Of a DNA stretch of 44,101 nucleotides, positions 27,169 to 36,160 are shown piece by piece (the first letter of the stretch is position 1; each line of letters starts with the position of its first letter). Source of the stretch: Lysobacteraceae bacterium (lineage in GTDB: Bacteria; Pseudomonadota; Gammaproteobacteria; Xanthomonadales; BQJN01); the NCBI GenBank assembly GCA_021604725.1, contig BQJN01000032.1, positions 1 to 44,101 of the forward strand. The letters run 5' to 3'. The notes beneath the pieces were generated by a model. The model made no database searches. It was not told where the DNA came from and saw nothing but the letters and a program-made list of their open reading frames with translations. A program made the position numbers and the translations under genes.

Positions 27169-29142
27169 TTACCGGCAAATAATCGACGTTTCAAAGCCAT
27201 CTGACGATAGGAGATCGGTATCTGCTATGGCAAAAAAGCCAAGATTATCAAGCGCAAGTGCCCGTATGCGGTTTCGATCAGCTTCTATTAGTGAATCCAA
27301 ACTGGTCCATGTGCCGTCGGTAGTTTGCGAGTAGACCACTTCTAACTGATCTTCCCTCAACCGCGATACCTGACATTCTGTGTATGCCAGCATCAGGTCA
27401 ACGGAAGTCCAGGTTTGTCGTGATGTTGAGATTTCCCATACCAAGCCAGTATTTGCGGAAGAGAGCGAGCTAAACGAGTCGGTGGACCTGTCTAAAGTGA
27501 TTGTGGTTAGCGACGTTGCGCCACCATCGAACCTTAGCCACGTTCGAGAGCTTGGCCAGTGATCATCGCTTCCGTTTGAAATTATGCCAGCCGGATAGTC
27601 GGTCAGGTTTTCGCCTGGGGGCGTTGTTGTAAGGTACGTTGCTTCGTCAGCGGGAGTCTCGGTGCTGAATACGACGTAGCTCTCACCGGTCGATGCCGCG
27701 GAGTTATCGGCGCCATAGGCTCCAATCAACAAATCGGCCAACCCATCGCCGTTTACATCGCCCACGCCAGAGACGCTGTGACCGGAGAAATCATTTGCAT
27801 CAATGCCGTTTAACGAAAATCCATTGCTGCCAAGAGCCGACAGTTCTACTGAGGATTGGTCGGCTTTTCCGAAAATAACATAGCTTGCCCCTGCTCCCGT
27901 CGCGCCGTTCGGTGAGGCTAGGTCAGCACCAATCAGCAGGTCAGACAACCCATCCCCATTGATGTCGCCGAGGCCGGAAACGCTTCTTCCTAGCCTGTCT
28001 CCAGGGGCGATACCGTTAACTACAAACCCGCCAGCAGCTGGCGATGGCCCGAAAACAACTTGTGCTTGGCCTGCGCCAGTTCTGCCACCGGGATCGGCAC
28101 CTGAAACACCTAAAACCAAGTCTGAGAACCCATCGCCATTGACGTCACCGGCCCCCGAAACCGACCCTCCCAGAAAGTCAGACTCAGCAATTCCATCAAC
28201 GCGAAATCCGGCGCTACCCAATGTTTCGAGTTCAACTGTTTCAGTGCCGGTTTTACCAAAGACAACATAAGCCCGGCCCGCGGCGTAGATCGAGTCGCCC
28301 GCTCCCCCAGCGCCAACAACGATGTCATGGAGACCATCGCCATTGACATCGCCGGCTCCTGAGACGGCACCACCGATACCACCCACCATGCCAAAGAACT
28401 CGCCGTTTATCCGAAACCCTTGATCGCCAAGACCTAAGGCTAGATCAATGTCTGCCATCTCTGACTTGCCAAATATGACATAAACAGTTCCTCGTGGTCC
28501 GCTTCCCGTATTTAGCGCGTAACTTGCACCTACAAGCAGATCAGCAAAGCCATCGCCGTTAACGTCACCAGCACCCGATACCGATGCACCGGAAATATCA
28601 TTGCTTGCCCCTTTGATTCGAACTCCATACGGGCCGAGGGCATCAAGTACGACTGTCTCATTCCCTGTCTTGCCAAAAATGACGTACGACTCACCTGAGA
28701 GTGGTCTGTTGTCAGGGGCCGCTTGGTGCGCGCCAATAATGATGTCTGCCAATCCGTCTCCATTCACGTCACCGGCACCTGAAACTGTGCCCGCAAAGTT
28801 AAACTGCCCAAATCCTTGGACTGTAAACCCACCTTCGCCGAGGTCACCAAGTTCAACGGTATCGATTCCCCTCTTGCCGAACACAACGTAGCTTTCGCCG
28901 GCACTGGTAACCCCATTCGGATCGGCCCACTTTGCCCCGATGAGCACATCACCCAAGCCGTCACCGTTGACATCACCGATACCGGAGACGTTCATTCCCG
29001 CGCGGTCATCCGCATTTATGCCTGTGATTTTGAAGCCATTGGTGCCCAAGTCTGCCAATTCGACGCTTTCACATTGCGCTGCGATTGATAGACCGAGGCT
29101 AAACTTGATAGCTAGATACAGGCTACTTTTTGCCGTGCTCAT
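27169..29142 (-). CDS. Secreted FG-GAP repeat (integrin-like beta-propeller) protein
   Basis: 657 residues from the ATG at 29142, which has AAGGAG 8 bp upstream; a GTG lies at 29151. A signal peptide is followed by seven FG-GAP repeats of about 65-70 residues. Each has a calcium-loop core like GDVNGDGLADLLIGA and a YVVFGK strand, enough for one seven-bladed propeller. The last 180 residues form a separate C-terminal domain without repeats, ending LLSSDGFETSIICR. It is probably a calcium-stabilised extracellular adhesion or surface protein. The repeats are alike at protein level but differ at DNA level, so they are old. Confidence 0.9.
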   Translation of the reverse strand: MSTAKSSLYLAIKFSLGLSIAAQCESVELADLGTNGFKITGINADDRAGMNVSGIGDVNGDGLGDVLIGAKWADPNGVTSAGESYVVFGKRGIDTVELGDLGEGGFTVQGFGQFNFAGTVSGAGDVNGDGLADIIIGAHQAAPDNRPLSGESYVIFGKTGNETVVLDALGPYGVRIKGASNDISGASVSGAGDVNGDGFADLLVGASYALNTGSGPRGTVYVIFGKSEMADIDLALGLGDQGFRINGEFFGMVGGIGGAVSGAGDVNGDGLHDIVVGAGGAGDSIYAAGRAYVVFGKTGTETVELETLGSAGFRVDGIAESDFLGGSVSGAGDVNGDGFSDLVLGVSGADPGGRTGAGQAQVVFGPSPAAGGFVVNGIAPGDRLGRSVSGLGDINGDGLSDLLIGADLASPNGATGAGASYVIFGKADQSSVELSALGSNGFSLNGIDANDFSGHSVSGVGDVNGDGLADLLIGAYGADNSAASTGESYVVFSTETPADEATYLTTTPPGENLTDYPAGIISNGSDDHWPSSRTWLRFDGGATSLTTITLDRSTDSFSSLSSANTGLVWEISTSRQTWTSVDLMLAYTECQVSRLREDQLEVVYSQTTDGTWTSLDSLIEADRNRIRALALDNLGFFAIADTDLLSSDGFETSIICR

Positions 29143-29207
29143 GATGCTCACTCCTTGCTTGTTCGTGCCGTGGTAGCTCGACTCCGCAAAGCATTATACA
29201 GATTGGT

Positions 29208-31532
29208 TTAATTTGATGGCCTTTGCCTTAGGTGCTCCTCAAAATAGTCCCGCATCATGCTGTAAAGGTGCAGCTTGGTGCCTTCACCTTCTTTGTAGCT
29301 GTGACTGCGATTGGGATAGGCCATGAAGTCAAAGGCCTTGTTGTGCTTGACCAGCTCGTTGATCAACCGTTCCGAGTTTTGGTAATGCACATTGTCATCG
29401 CCGGTACCGTGAACCAGCAGCAGCTTGCCTTGCAATTGCGATGCGAAGTTGATAGGTGAGCCTTGTTCATAGCCTTCAGCGAACTGATCCAGCAGGCCCG
29501 AGTAGCGCTCCTGGTAAATGGTGTCGTACAGGCGTTGGTCAGCGACCGGAGCACTGGACACGCCAACATGGAATTGTTCGGGATAACGAAACATCAAATT
29601 GAGCGTCATCGAACCGCCGCCAGAGTGACCCCAAACGCCGATTCGTTCCTGGTCGATATACGACCAACGCCTGGCCATGGCTGCCATCGCGTCGGACTGG
29701 TCGCGCGAACCCAAAATACCGATGCCACCATAGACGGACCGCCGCCAATCTCGTCCCCTTGGTGATTTGGTGCCGCGATTGTCGACAGAGGTAGTAATGA
29801 ATCCGAGCTGACTCATCATCATCTGCCACAAGTGACGTTCGCCACCCCACATGTCACGAACCGTTTGACCTGCCGGTTCACCATAGACGTAGTGGACCAC
29901 AGGGTAGGTTTTTCTTTTGTCGAAGTTGGGTGGTCGACGGATATAGCCGTCCAGCGACAGCCCGTCCCTGGTTGCTACCTGGAAAAACTCATGACTGCCA
30001 AGATCGAGCTCCGCCAGCTTGTCAATCAGCGCTTGATTGTCCTCTAGCACATGTTTGGCCTGGTGATCGGCCAAAGAGATGAGTCGGTACTGGGGTGGCT
30101 GAGTAAATGATGAATGCTTGTGAATGGCCCACCGACTGTCGGCAGAGATCTGGTAGCTGTTGGTTCCGGCGTAGTTATCTGGTGTCACTCGCTGCATCGG
30201 GCCATCGCCATCCAGGGGTGCTCGATACAGATAGCGTTGCAGTGGAGATTCCGGCGAGGCGATGAAGTACAACCAGCCGTTGGCTTCGTCAATGCTCCCC
30301 ACCTCGGTGATATCAAATTCGCCTGGGGTGAGGTTGATGATGGTTTGGCCATCCCCCGACACCCGATAGATATGTCGCCAGCCGTCTCGTTCGCTCACCC
30401 ACAAGAAGGCATCCTCGCGCTCGAACCAGGTCAGGTCAGTCACATCTTCAATGAACGTTTCCTCCCGTTCGATCAGTAAGGTCGACAGGTCGGAGGTTTT
30501 TGGGTCGAACAGGAACACATGGTTAGTGTCCTGTTTGCGGTTCATCTGTTGAATCACCACATGTGACCCGCTTTTTGCCCAAGCCATGCGTGGCACGTAC
30601 ATGTCCTTGGCGACGCCGGGCAAGTCGGCCCAGACCGTCGACTTTTCGTTGAGTGTCACTACACCGATACGTGCGGCCGGGTTCTCTTCGCCGACTTTGG
30701 GGTAGGGGAATCGCGTCAGCGTTGGGTACAGGCCATCGGTGTTATTGATCATGATGAAGTCTTGCGCTGCACTGGTATCCAGTTGCCAATAGGCAATGTG
30801 CTCGCCATCAGGGCTCCAGCGAAAGCCATCCTGAATGCTAAATTCCTCCTCGTAAACCCAGTCGAACAGCCCATTGATCAAATGCGCTTCGGTGTTGAAG
30901 GTCAGTTGCTCGATAGATTGATTGCTCAGGTTCTGGACAAAAATGTTGTCTTCGCGAACGAATGCGACACGGCTTGCATCTGGCGAAAACTTGGCAAACA
31001 TCAACGAACTAGGGGCTGCTTGTTCGCCGCCGAGTTGCCACAGGCTGTTGTTATCCAGGTCCAGAACCCAATAGTCACCGCGGCTTTTGGTTCGCCATAC
31101 CTTCTTGCTGTTGGTATAGATCAACAGGCGGCTTCTGTCATCGGACCAGTGATAGTTGTCGATAGTCAGCGCATTGTCTGCGCCCTCGGGGGTCAGCTGC
31201 TCGGCGGTGACCAACACGGTTCGTGCCAGTGTTTCAGGGTCATAGCGGACAATATCCTGTGGCCAGGGCACCACATCACCGGCTTCGTCGCGCTCCGGTG
31301 GCGTATCGGCGTAGGCGGCAATGGTCTCCAACGTAGTGAAGCCGCTGTCGTCGTCCAACCAGCGAATCTGTCCTGGTTGTTCTGCCTCAAAAGACTTGTC
31401 CTTAAAGATAGCTTCAACGGTGAGCATTCGGTTTGGATCTGGGGTCACAATCGGGTCTCTAATCGGTTGGGCACAGCTGGCCAGGATGAGGGTTAGCGGC
31501 AGAGCAAGGCACTGAACAGAACGGTTGGACAC
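29208..31532 (-). CDS. Dipeptidyl-peptidase IV, S9B serine peptidase, lipoprotein
   Basis: 774 residues from a GTG with AAGGA 8 bp upstream. The lipoprotein signal has lipobox LASC (Cys20). The N-terminal propeller includes DWVYEEEF, the double-Glu motif that holds the substrate amino terminus in DPP IV, and later IMINNTDGLYP. The C-terminal hydrolase has GHSGGG (Ser at about residue 636), GTGDDNVH (Asp at about 711) and NRSHSYKEG (His at about 742), a complete triad. It should release X-Pro or X-Ala dipeptides from peptide N-termini in the periplasm or at the outer membrane. Confidence 0.93.
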   Translation of the reverse strand: MSNRSVQCLALPLTLILASCAQPIRDPIVTPDPNRMLTVEAIFKDKSFEAEQPGQIRWLDDDSGFTTLETIAAYADTPPERDEAGDVVPWPQDIVRYDPETLARTVLVTAEQLTPEGADNALTIDNYHWSDDRSRLLIYTNSKKVWRTKSRGDYWVLDLDNNSLWQLGGEQAAPSSLMFAKFSPDASRVAFVREDNIFVQNLSNQSIEQLTFNTEAHLINGLFDWVYEEEFSIQDGFRWSPDGEHIAYWQLDTSAAQDFIMINNTDGLYPTLTRFPYPKVGEENPAARIGVVTLNEKSTVWADLPGVAKDMYVPRMAWAKSGSHVVIQQMNRKQDTNHVFLFDPKTSDLSTLLIEREETFIEDVTDLTWFEREDAFLWVSERDGWRHIYRVSGDGQTIINLTPGEFDITEVGSIDEANGWLYFIASPESPLQRYLYRAPLDGDGPMQRVTPDNYAGTNSYQISADSRWAIHKHSSFTQPPQYRLISLADHQAKHVLEDNQALIDKLAELDLGSHEFFQVATRDGLSLDGYIRRPPNFDKRKTYPVVHYVYGEPAGQTVRDMWGGERHLWQMMMSQLGFITTSVDNRGTKSPRGRDWRRSVYGGIGILGSRDQSDAMAAMARRWSYIDQERIGVWGHSGGGSMTLNLMFRYPEQFHVGVSSAPVADQRLYDTIYQERYSGLLDQFAEGYEQGSPINFASQLQGKLLLVHGTGDDNVHYQNSERLINELVKHNKAFDFMAYPNRSHSYKEGEGTKLHLYSMMRDYFEEHLRQRPSN

Positions 31533-31715
31533 GAGTTGATTCCTTGTTTGTTACTTGGACAGCGCCCTGGGCGCAATCTGACTATACAGCAGCTCGCTTG
31601 CGGGAAGTCTAGGTCGCGACCAATTTACTCAACCCGGCCGATCAGGCTTCAATTTTGAGCGACGTCACGCTGCCCAGCGCTGCAAGCGATACCATGGCGG
31701 GTAGGAGGACTCTTC

Positions 31716-32270
31716 ATGCAACTACCAACGGCTCGTGACCTGATGGTCGAACTGGACAAATATCCCCATGTGCAAGACGACTGCTCATTGCGCCAGGCGC
31801 TTGAGACCTTTTCCGACGGTCACATCGAAATGCATGGCGAATGTTCGCTGCCTCGTATTTTGCTGGTGTTTGATCAAACTGGCGCCTTGTTGGGGTTGGT
31901 TCGCCGTCGCGACATATTGAGTGGTTTGAGTCCGCGCTGGTTCTTCAAGGCGGACACGCAACACCCGGAAGCGGTGTTTGATGTCGCGCTTGATGAAAAT
32001 GTTTCTGAAGTGCTTGCTGACAAGGCTATTCAGCGCTTTCGTGCTCGGTCCGATCACGCTATATGCGAATACATTCAACCAATATCCGGCACGGTCAATC
32101 GGGATGACTCGCTGATTCGGCTCGTCAATATCATGGTCAAGAAGGGCTACCACATGCTGCCGGTTGTCGATGACGGTCATGTCATTGGCGTGGTGCGCAG
32201 CGTAGAGGTGCTCTGGGCCGTCAATCAATTGCTTAACGGCAATGAGGAAAAGGTGCATGGCGAACACTGA
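31716..32270 (+). CDS. CBS-domain protein
   Basis: 184 residues with two CBS motifs: residues about 8-70 (PRILLVFDQTGALLGLVRRRDIL) and about 122-180 (HMLPVVDDGHVIGVVRSVEVLW). Such pairs bind adenine nucleotides and regulate attached or partner proteins. There is no signal peptide or membrane segment, so the protein is cytoplasmic. A good AGGAGG ribosome-binding site precedes the ATG. It overlaps the following transporter gene by 14 bp, which suggests it senses energy state and acts on that transporter. This partner role is inference. Confidence 0.85.
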   Translation: MQLPTARDLMVELDKYPHVQDDCSLRQALETFSDGHIEMHGECSLPRILLVFDQTGALLGLVRRRDILSGLSPRWFFKADTQHPEAVFDVALDENVSEVLADKAIQRFRARSDHAICEYIQPISGTVNRDDSLIRLVNIMVKKGYHMLPVVDDGHVIGVVRSVEVLWAVNQLLNGNEEKVHGEH

Positions 32271-33777
32271 TCGTGGCGGTGTGCCAAGTGGGCTGACACG
32301 GTCGGTGAAGATGGCTGGATCCGGACCCTCAAGTTGGAGGCAGGATATCGATCTGCGTCGACTATTCGGTATTAATCTCGGACTAATCGCGTTTGCAGCT
32401 GCCTATTTTATGCCTGATATGGCACCTGCCGTTGACCCCTCGGGCAAACAGTTCGTACTAAGCGCCGAGGGTAAGTTGGCCTTGGGTTTGTTTGCGTTGG
32501 CGGCAACCTGGTGGGTGCTTGAAGTGGTGCCGATTGGCGTGACCGGGATTGCTATTGCAGTTATTCAAGCGCTGTTTCTGATTCGCGACCCACGTGTGGC
32601 ATTCACCGATTACCTGGACCCCGCCGTGTGGTTCATCATTGGCTCAATTGTCATTGGGCATGCGTTCTCAAAGACTGGACTGACGCATCGCCTGGCCTAC
32701 CGGATTTTGCGCGTGGTCGGTGAGCGCACCAGCCGCATCTATCTCGGAGTATTCGTGATGACGGCCGCTCTGACGCTGATCATGGCACACACAGCGGTGG
32801 CCGCCGCCATCTATCCGCTTATGTTGGCAATCCATCACCTATACACAGACGAGGATTATTCTCGATTCGGCAAGGGTTTGTTTATCGGCATGGCATACAC
32901 TGCCGGTGCGGGCAGCATCATTACCTTGTTTGGTGCGGCTCGAGGCCCGGTGGCCGTTGGTTTTTTCAACGAATTGGTGGGGCGCGAAATCACCTTTTTC
33001 GAGTTGACCTGGTACATGCTGCCACTGGGCGTCGTTATGGTGGCGTTGCTTTGGCTATACATCGTGGTTCGTTATCGACCCGAATCGCCCACCATTCCGG
33101 GTTTGAGCCAGCGCGCGGCCAAGCTGCACGCCGGTCTCGGTCCCATGAAACGTGAGGAAAAACTAACGCTGATCATCACGTTGATCGCTGTGTCATTGAT
33201 GAGCTTGCGCTCAATGATTCCTGGGCTGGAAAGCATCAACAAGAGCGCGATTATTCTGGCGGCGACCGTATGCTTTTTCGTTTTTCATATCCTTGCTCGC
33301 GATGATCTGGAAAAAATTCCCTGGAACATCGTGTTGTTGTTTGGCGGCGCGATGAGTATGGGTTTTTGCCTGTGGCGTACTGGCGCTGCCGAGTGGTTGG
33401 CGATCAACTGGATGAACCATCTAACGCACGCGCCGTGGTTGGTGTTTGTGATTGGTGTGGGTGCATTTATTTTGATCATGACCAACCTCATCATGAATGT
33501 GGCAGCCATCACCATTTGTCTGCCGGTGGCTTTGGTCATGTCACCGTATCTCGGCGTGGCACCCGACGTAGTTTTGTACACCGCTTTGGCAGTGGCCGGG
33601 ATGCCTTTTCTATTTTTGATTGGGGCGGCCCCAAACGCCATCGCCTATGAGAGCGATCAGTTCACGACTGGCGAATTCTTCAGATCTGGTGTGCCAGCCA
33701 GTTTGATTCTCATGGTTGTGATTACTTTTTTCGTTGCAGTTGTCTGGCCGTTGATGGGTATGCCCGTTCGTATATAG
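32257..33777 (+). CDS. DASS/SLC13-type anion transporter
   Basis: About 506 residues and 11-12 membrane segments. The start is the ATG at 32257, which has AGGAAAAGG just upstream. The family takes up sulfate or di/tricarboxylates, usually with sodium. The second half keeps PNAIAYESDQFTTGEFFRSG, a standard DASS segment. The two SNT motifs that form the ion/substrate site are changed: the first reads AHT (MAHTAVAAAIYPL) and the second TNL (MTNLIMNVAAI). The first-half TPPN-like loop reads GAARGPV. Substrate or coupling ion may differ from known members. It overlaps the CBS gene. Confidence 0.85.
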   Translation: MANTDRGGVPSGLTRSVKMAGSGPSSWRQDIDLRRLFGINLGLIAFAAAYFMPDMAPAVDPSGKQFVLSAEGKLALGLFALAATWWVLEVVPIGVTGIAIAVIQALFLIRDPRVAFTDYLDPAVWFIIGSIVIGHAFSKTGLTHRLAYRILRVVGERTSRIYLGVFVMTAALTLIMAHTAVAAAIYPLMLAIHHLYTDEDYSRFGKGLFIGMAYTAGAGSIITLFGAARGPVAVGFFNELVGREITFFELTWYMLPLGVVMVALLWLYIVVRYRPESPTIPGLSQRAAKLHAGLGPMKREEKLTLIITLIAVSLMSLRSMIPGLESINKSAIILAATVCFFVFHILARDDLEKIPWNIVLLFGGAMSMGFCLWRTGAAEWLAINWMNHLTHAPWLVFVIGVGAFILIMTNLIMNVAAITICLPVALVMSPYLGVAPDVVLYTALAVAGMPFLFLIGAAPNAIAYESDQFTTGEFFRSGVPASLILMVVITFFVAVVWPLMGMPVRI

Positions 33778-33792
33778 CGACTCTGGCTTTCC

Positions 33793-34272
33793 TCAATCCA
33801 ATGAACGATCCGCTACAACTACGCCGTTGGCATCAGCGTACAGGTAGTCGCCCGCCTGTATCGTCACACCACCAAAGTTGATGGTAAGGTCGACCTGACC
33901 TTCGCCTCGTCGAACGCTTTTGATCGGCACCGATCCCAGCGCGAACAAGCCAACGTCGATGTCGGCGAGAACTTCGACGTCGCGACAGGCGCCATAAACC
34001 AAAACGCCAGCCCAACCGTTGTCGCGCGCTTTGGCAGCGAGCAAGTCACCAATCAATGCATGGCGCAATGAGCCACCGCCGTCGACCACCAACACCCGAC
34101 CTTTGCCCGGTTCGCCGACGCACTCCTTAAGTCGAGAGTTGTCCTCAAAGCACTTGATGGTCAACACCGGTCCGCCGAAGGCTTTGCGCGCACCGTAGGA
34201 TCGCCAGTGCAAGCCGGTCACGACACGAACATGCTCGGCATGGGCATCGCAAAGGTCAGGCGTCGATTTCAT
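33793..34272 (-). CDS. rraA: RraA family protein (RNase E inhibitor / HMG aldolase fold)
   Basis: 159 residues, the length of RraA. The conserved core is present: VLVVDGGGSLRHALIGDLLA, then NGWAGVLVYGACRDVEVLADIDVG and LGSVPIKS. E. coli RraA binds RNase E and slows mRNA decay. The same fold in other members is a class II pyruvate aldolase, so the biochemical role should be read with care. It starts 7 bp after the small secreted-protein gene, suggesting a two-gene unit. Confidence 0.92.
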   Translation of the reverse strand: MKSTPDLCDAHAEHVRVVTGLHWRSYGARKAFGGPVLTIKCFEDNSRLKECVGEPGKGRVLVVDGGGSLRHALIGDLLAAKARDNGWAGVLVYGACRDVEVLADIDVGLFALGSVPIKSVRRGEGQVDLTINFGGVTIQAGDYLYADANGVVVADRSLD

Positions 34273-34279
34273 GGCGCAG

Positions 34280-34669
34280 CTACCGTCGTCCGTAAAGCGT
34301 CAGTTGGGCGCGTTTCTGACCAGGTGAACGCGTTTCATAATAGAACACAACTTTGCTAATCACCCGTTGCTTGCCTTCCAGATCGTACACATCGGAACGC
34401 TCACCCGCCTTGATGGATGCGTTGCGCTCAAACCGCTGCTGACTGCCATCTCGGAAGTGCACGACCATGCGCTTGAGCTCGACGCGCGTGCCCTTGACGC
34501 CAAAACGCAGCTTGGAAAAGCGGCCTTCATCGGCACCCACCACAATGGTGTCGTATTCGGCACGATCAGAAACCGTTCGTGTCCCTAGCTTGATCCAACT
34601 AGCGGCGCTGGCGACAGAAAAAACGGCAGTTAGTGCAAGGATCGCAAGAATTCGAATGCGGTGATTCAT
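34280..34669 (-). CDS. Small secreted protein of unknown function
   Basis: About 129 residues from the ATG at 34669, where a signal peptide begins (NHRIRILAILALTAVFSVASA); an upstream in-frame ATG at 34735 would bury it. The mature part is beta-rich with a basic C-terminus: WIKLGTRTVSDRAEYDTIVV, then VELKRMVVHFRDGSQQRF and ISKVVFYYETR. This layout loosely recalls small DUF2541-type periplasmic proteins, but the assignment is weak. It is upstream of rraA with a 7-bp gap. Confidence 0.7.
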   Translation of the reverse strand: MNHRIRILAILALTAVFSVASAASWIKLGTRTVSDRAEYDTIVVGADEGRFSKLRFGVKGTRVELKRMVVHFRDGSQQRFERNASIKAGERSDVYDLEGKQRVISKVVFYYETRSPGQKRAQLTLYGRR

Positions 34670-34806
34670 AGATGGCCCCTCGTGTTGCAGGTCAGTGTGC
34701 ACGATTACAGCAATGCGCGCGGGGGCAGTATACAACGGTCACTTTCGTTCGATCCGTGAACGGGCTCATCGTTCGTGTCATCCTGGCCTTAATACGGGGT
34801 TTGGTG

Positions 34807-35000
34807 GCTCGCACTAGCGAGCTTTGAAACAGACAACCACAGAGTTCATGGAGATCAGGGAGACGCTGCGCGGAATCGAAGAAGATAAACCGCCGAGTTC
34901 AAAGAGGTTCAGAGGAAATACCTGAAAACAGGCTCGCACTGCGAGCATTGAAAACAGTGAAACCACAGAGTTCACGGACAGTCAGGGAGGCGCTGCCCGT
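34807..35000. repeat. Two-copy repeat with CTCGC hairpins
   Basis: Two units of about 68 nt (34807-34875 and 34932-34999) each begin with a hairpin GCTCGC-ACT(A)-GCGAGC. They continue with a TTGAAAACAG-like stretch, then CCACAGAGTTCA and AGGGAGGCGCTG. The 282-bp gap between the secreted-protein gene and the next gene holds nothing else that I recognise. The same hairpin and CACAGAG modules recur at 40.2-43.5 kb. Confidence 0.75.
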
Positions 35001-35017
35001 TTTCAGGTGAATAGATA

Positions 35018-35956
35018 TTACTCGGCCAACCAATGCAAGGCATTGAGCACGAACTGTTTCCATTGGTAGCGTGGGTCGCTCATGCCGGCGGCGCGAACGG
35101 TATCAACTTGCTTGAAAAGCATGGCCGAGAAGCCGTTGCTATCGCCAAATGCCAGTACTTTTCCTGCTCCGAATTCGCCCGCTAACGCCTGTGAGTTGCC
35201 GTGCCCAACAGGCCCGACACCGGTCGGGTGTTCCGAGTTGGTCGCCGATGCCGATAGGGCCAGTACGTTTTCGTAGTCAGGGCCAGTCAACGCGCTGCCA
35301 CCGTAGGTCATCACTCGGTCTACACGCTCTTGCGCAGACCGCCCGGCAACAATGGGATGGTTTGCGTTGAGCAATTCGTTGTCAGAGGAATAGACAATCC
35401 AGCCGGCGCTTGCATCTTCTTCGGCATTTTCCGGATCTATGGTGTAGCCGACAGATGATTCAATATTGAAACGTGCCAGCAGCGGGATGATGGCCTGATC
35501 GAATGGCGCATGTTCGCTAAAGACAAGCAGAGCGCCACCGGCACTGACCCAGTCCACCACGCTATCAATCTCGGCATTGGTGAACGTTGGCTTGTCAGTG
35601 ACCTCAAGCTGAGTGGTGAATTCAAAGGGCAGGGCAGTCGCGATGAGCACAATATCGAACGACGACAGGTAGTCGCTGGAAAACGTCTGGTTGTTGAATT
35701 CGACTCGATAGCCGTCTGCTTCGGCCAGTGCAGCGAACGGGTGCAAGAACTGGTAGTACGGCAGGAAGTTGTGATGCCCGGTATCGATCAAAATTGACGG
35801 CCCCTTGCCGGACGAGAAGGCCGGTTGTGCAACGGAAGCGTCAAACTCAGGGTCGTTTCCCAAGGTCCATGAGAACTGCTTTGCTTCGGTCTTTGGCGTG
35901 GCGGCGACAACAGACGAGCAGAGGATCAAGATTAACGGAATAAGGCATTTGTTCAT
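35018..35956 (-). CDS. Secreted protein with class I glutamine-amidotransferase-like (DUF4350-type) domain
   Basis: About 312 residues from the ATG at 35956, where the signal peptide (NKCLIPLILILCSSVVAA) begins; an in-frame start at 35995 is less likely. The body has an alternating alpha/beta pattern: ILIDTGHHNFLPYYQFL, then SFDIVLIATALPFEF, VDWVSAGGALLVFSEHAPFD, and KVLAFGDSNGFSAML. This matches the GATase-like fold seen in DUF4350 and ThuA-like proteins. No catalytic Cys is evident. The function is unknown. It is preceded by a region carrying a fossil toxin-antitoxin promoter. Confidence 0.72.
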   Translation of the reverse strand: MNKCLIPLILILCSSVVAATPKTEAKQFSWTLGNDPEFDASVAQPAFSSGKGPSILIDTGHHNFLPYYQFLHPFAALAEADGYRVEFNNQTFSSDYLSSFDIVLIATALPFEFTTQLEVTDKPTFTNAEIDSVVDWVSAGGALLVFSEHAPFDQAIIPLLARFNIESSVGYTIDPENAEEDASAGWIVYSSDNELLNANHPIVAGRSAQERVDRVMTYGGSALTGPDYENVLALSASATNSEHPTGVGPVGHGNSQALAGEFGAGKVLAFGDSNGFSAMLFKQVDTVRAAGMSDPRYQWKQFVLNALHWLAE

Positions 35957-36070
35957 GATGGATCCATGTGGTTGCTCGAGTCTGGGTCGATCCAAGGCAT
36001 TCTACAAGACCACCGAGCCGCCATCCTGGATCAAGGCACGAAAAGTACCGCATCGCACAAAGGAAATAGG

Positions 36071-36147
36071 GGCACCCTGCTTGTCGATTGATACTTCGAC
36101 GTTATGAAGTTACGCCAAATTTTTGCCTAAGGCCCTTTGTATGGCGG
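36071..36147 (+). other. Diverged copy of the RHH/RelE promoter and start region (fossil)
   Basis: This stretch matches 40711-40797, the promoter through ATGGCGG of the RHH antitoxin gene, over its whole length with one or two small gaps. The last 47 bp match at 38 positions. The -35-like TTGATA is kept in degraded form, but the operator palindrome is lost to a deletion of about 6 bp. After ATGGCGG the similarity fades into the end of the minus-strand gene at 36161. Confidence 0.65.
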
Positions 36148-36160
36148 CAGCCGGAAGCAA

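Noticed and set aside
27169..29142. Recent tandem duplication within the FG-GAP gene
   Set aside because: The seven repeats are conserved at protein level but diverged at DNA level, so they reflect the old family architecture.
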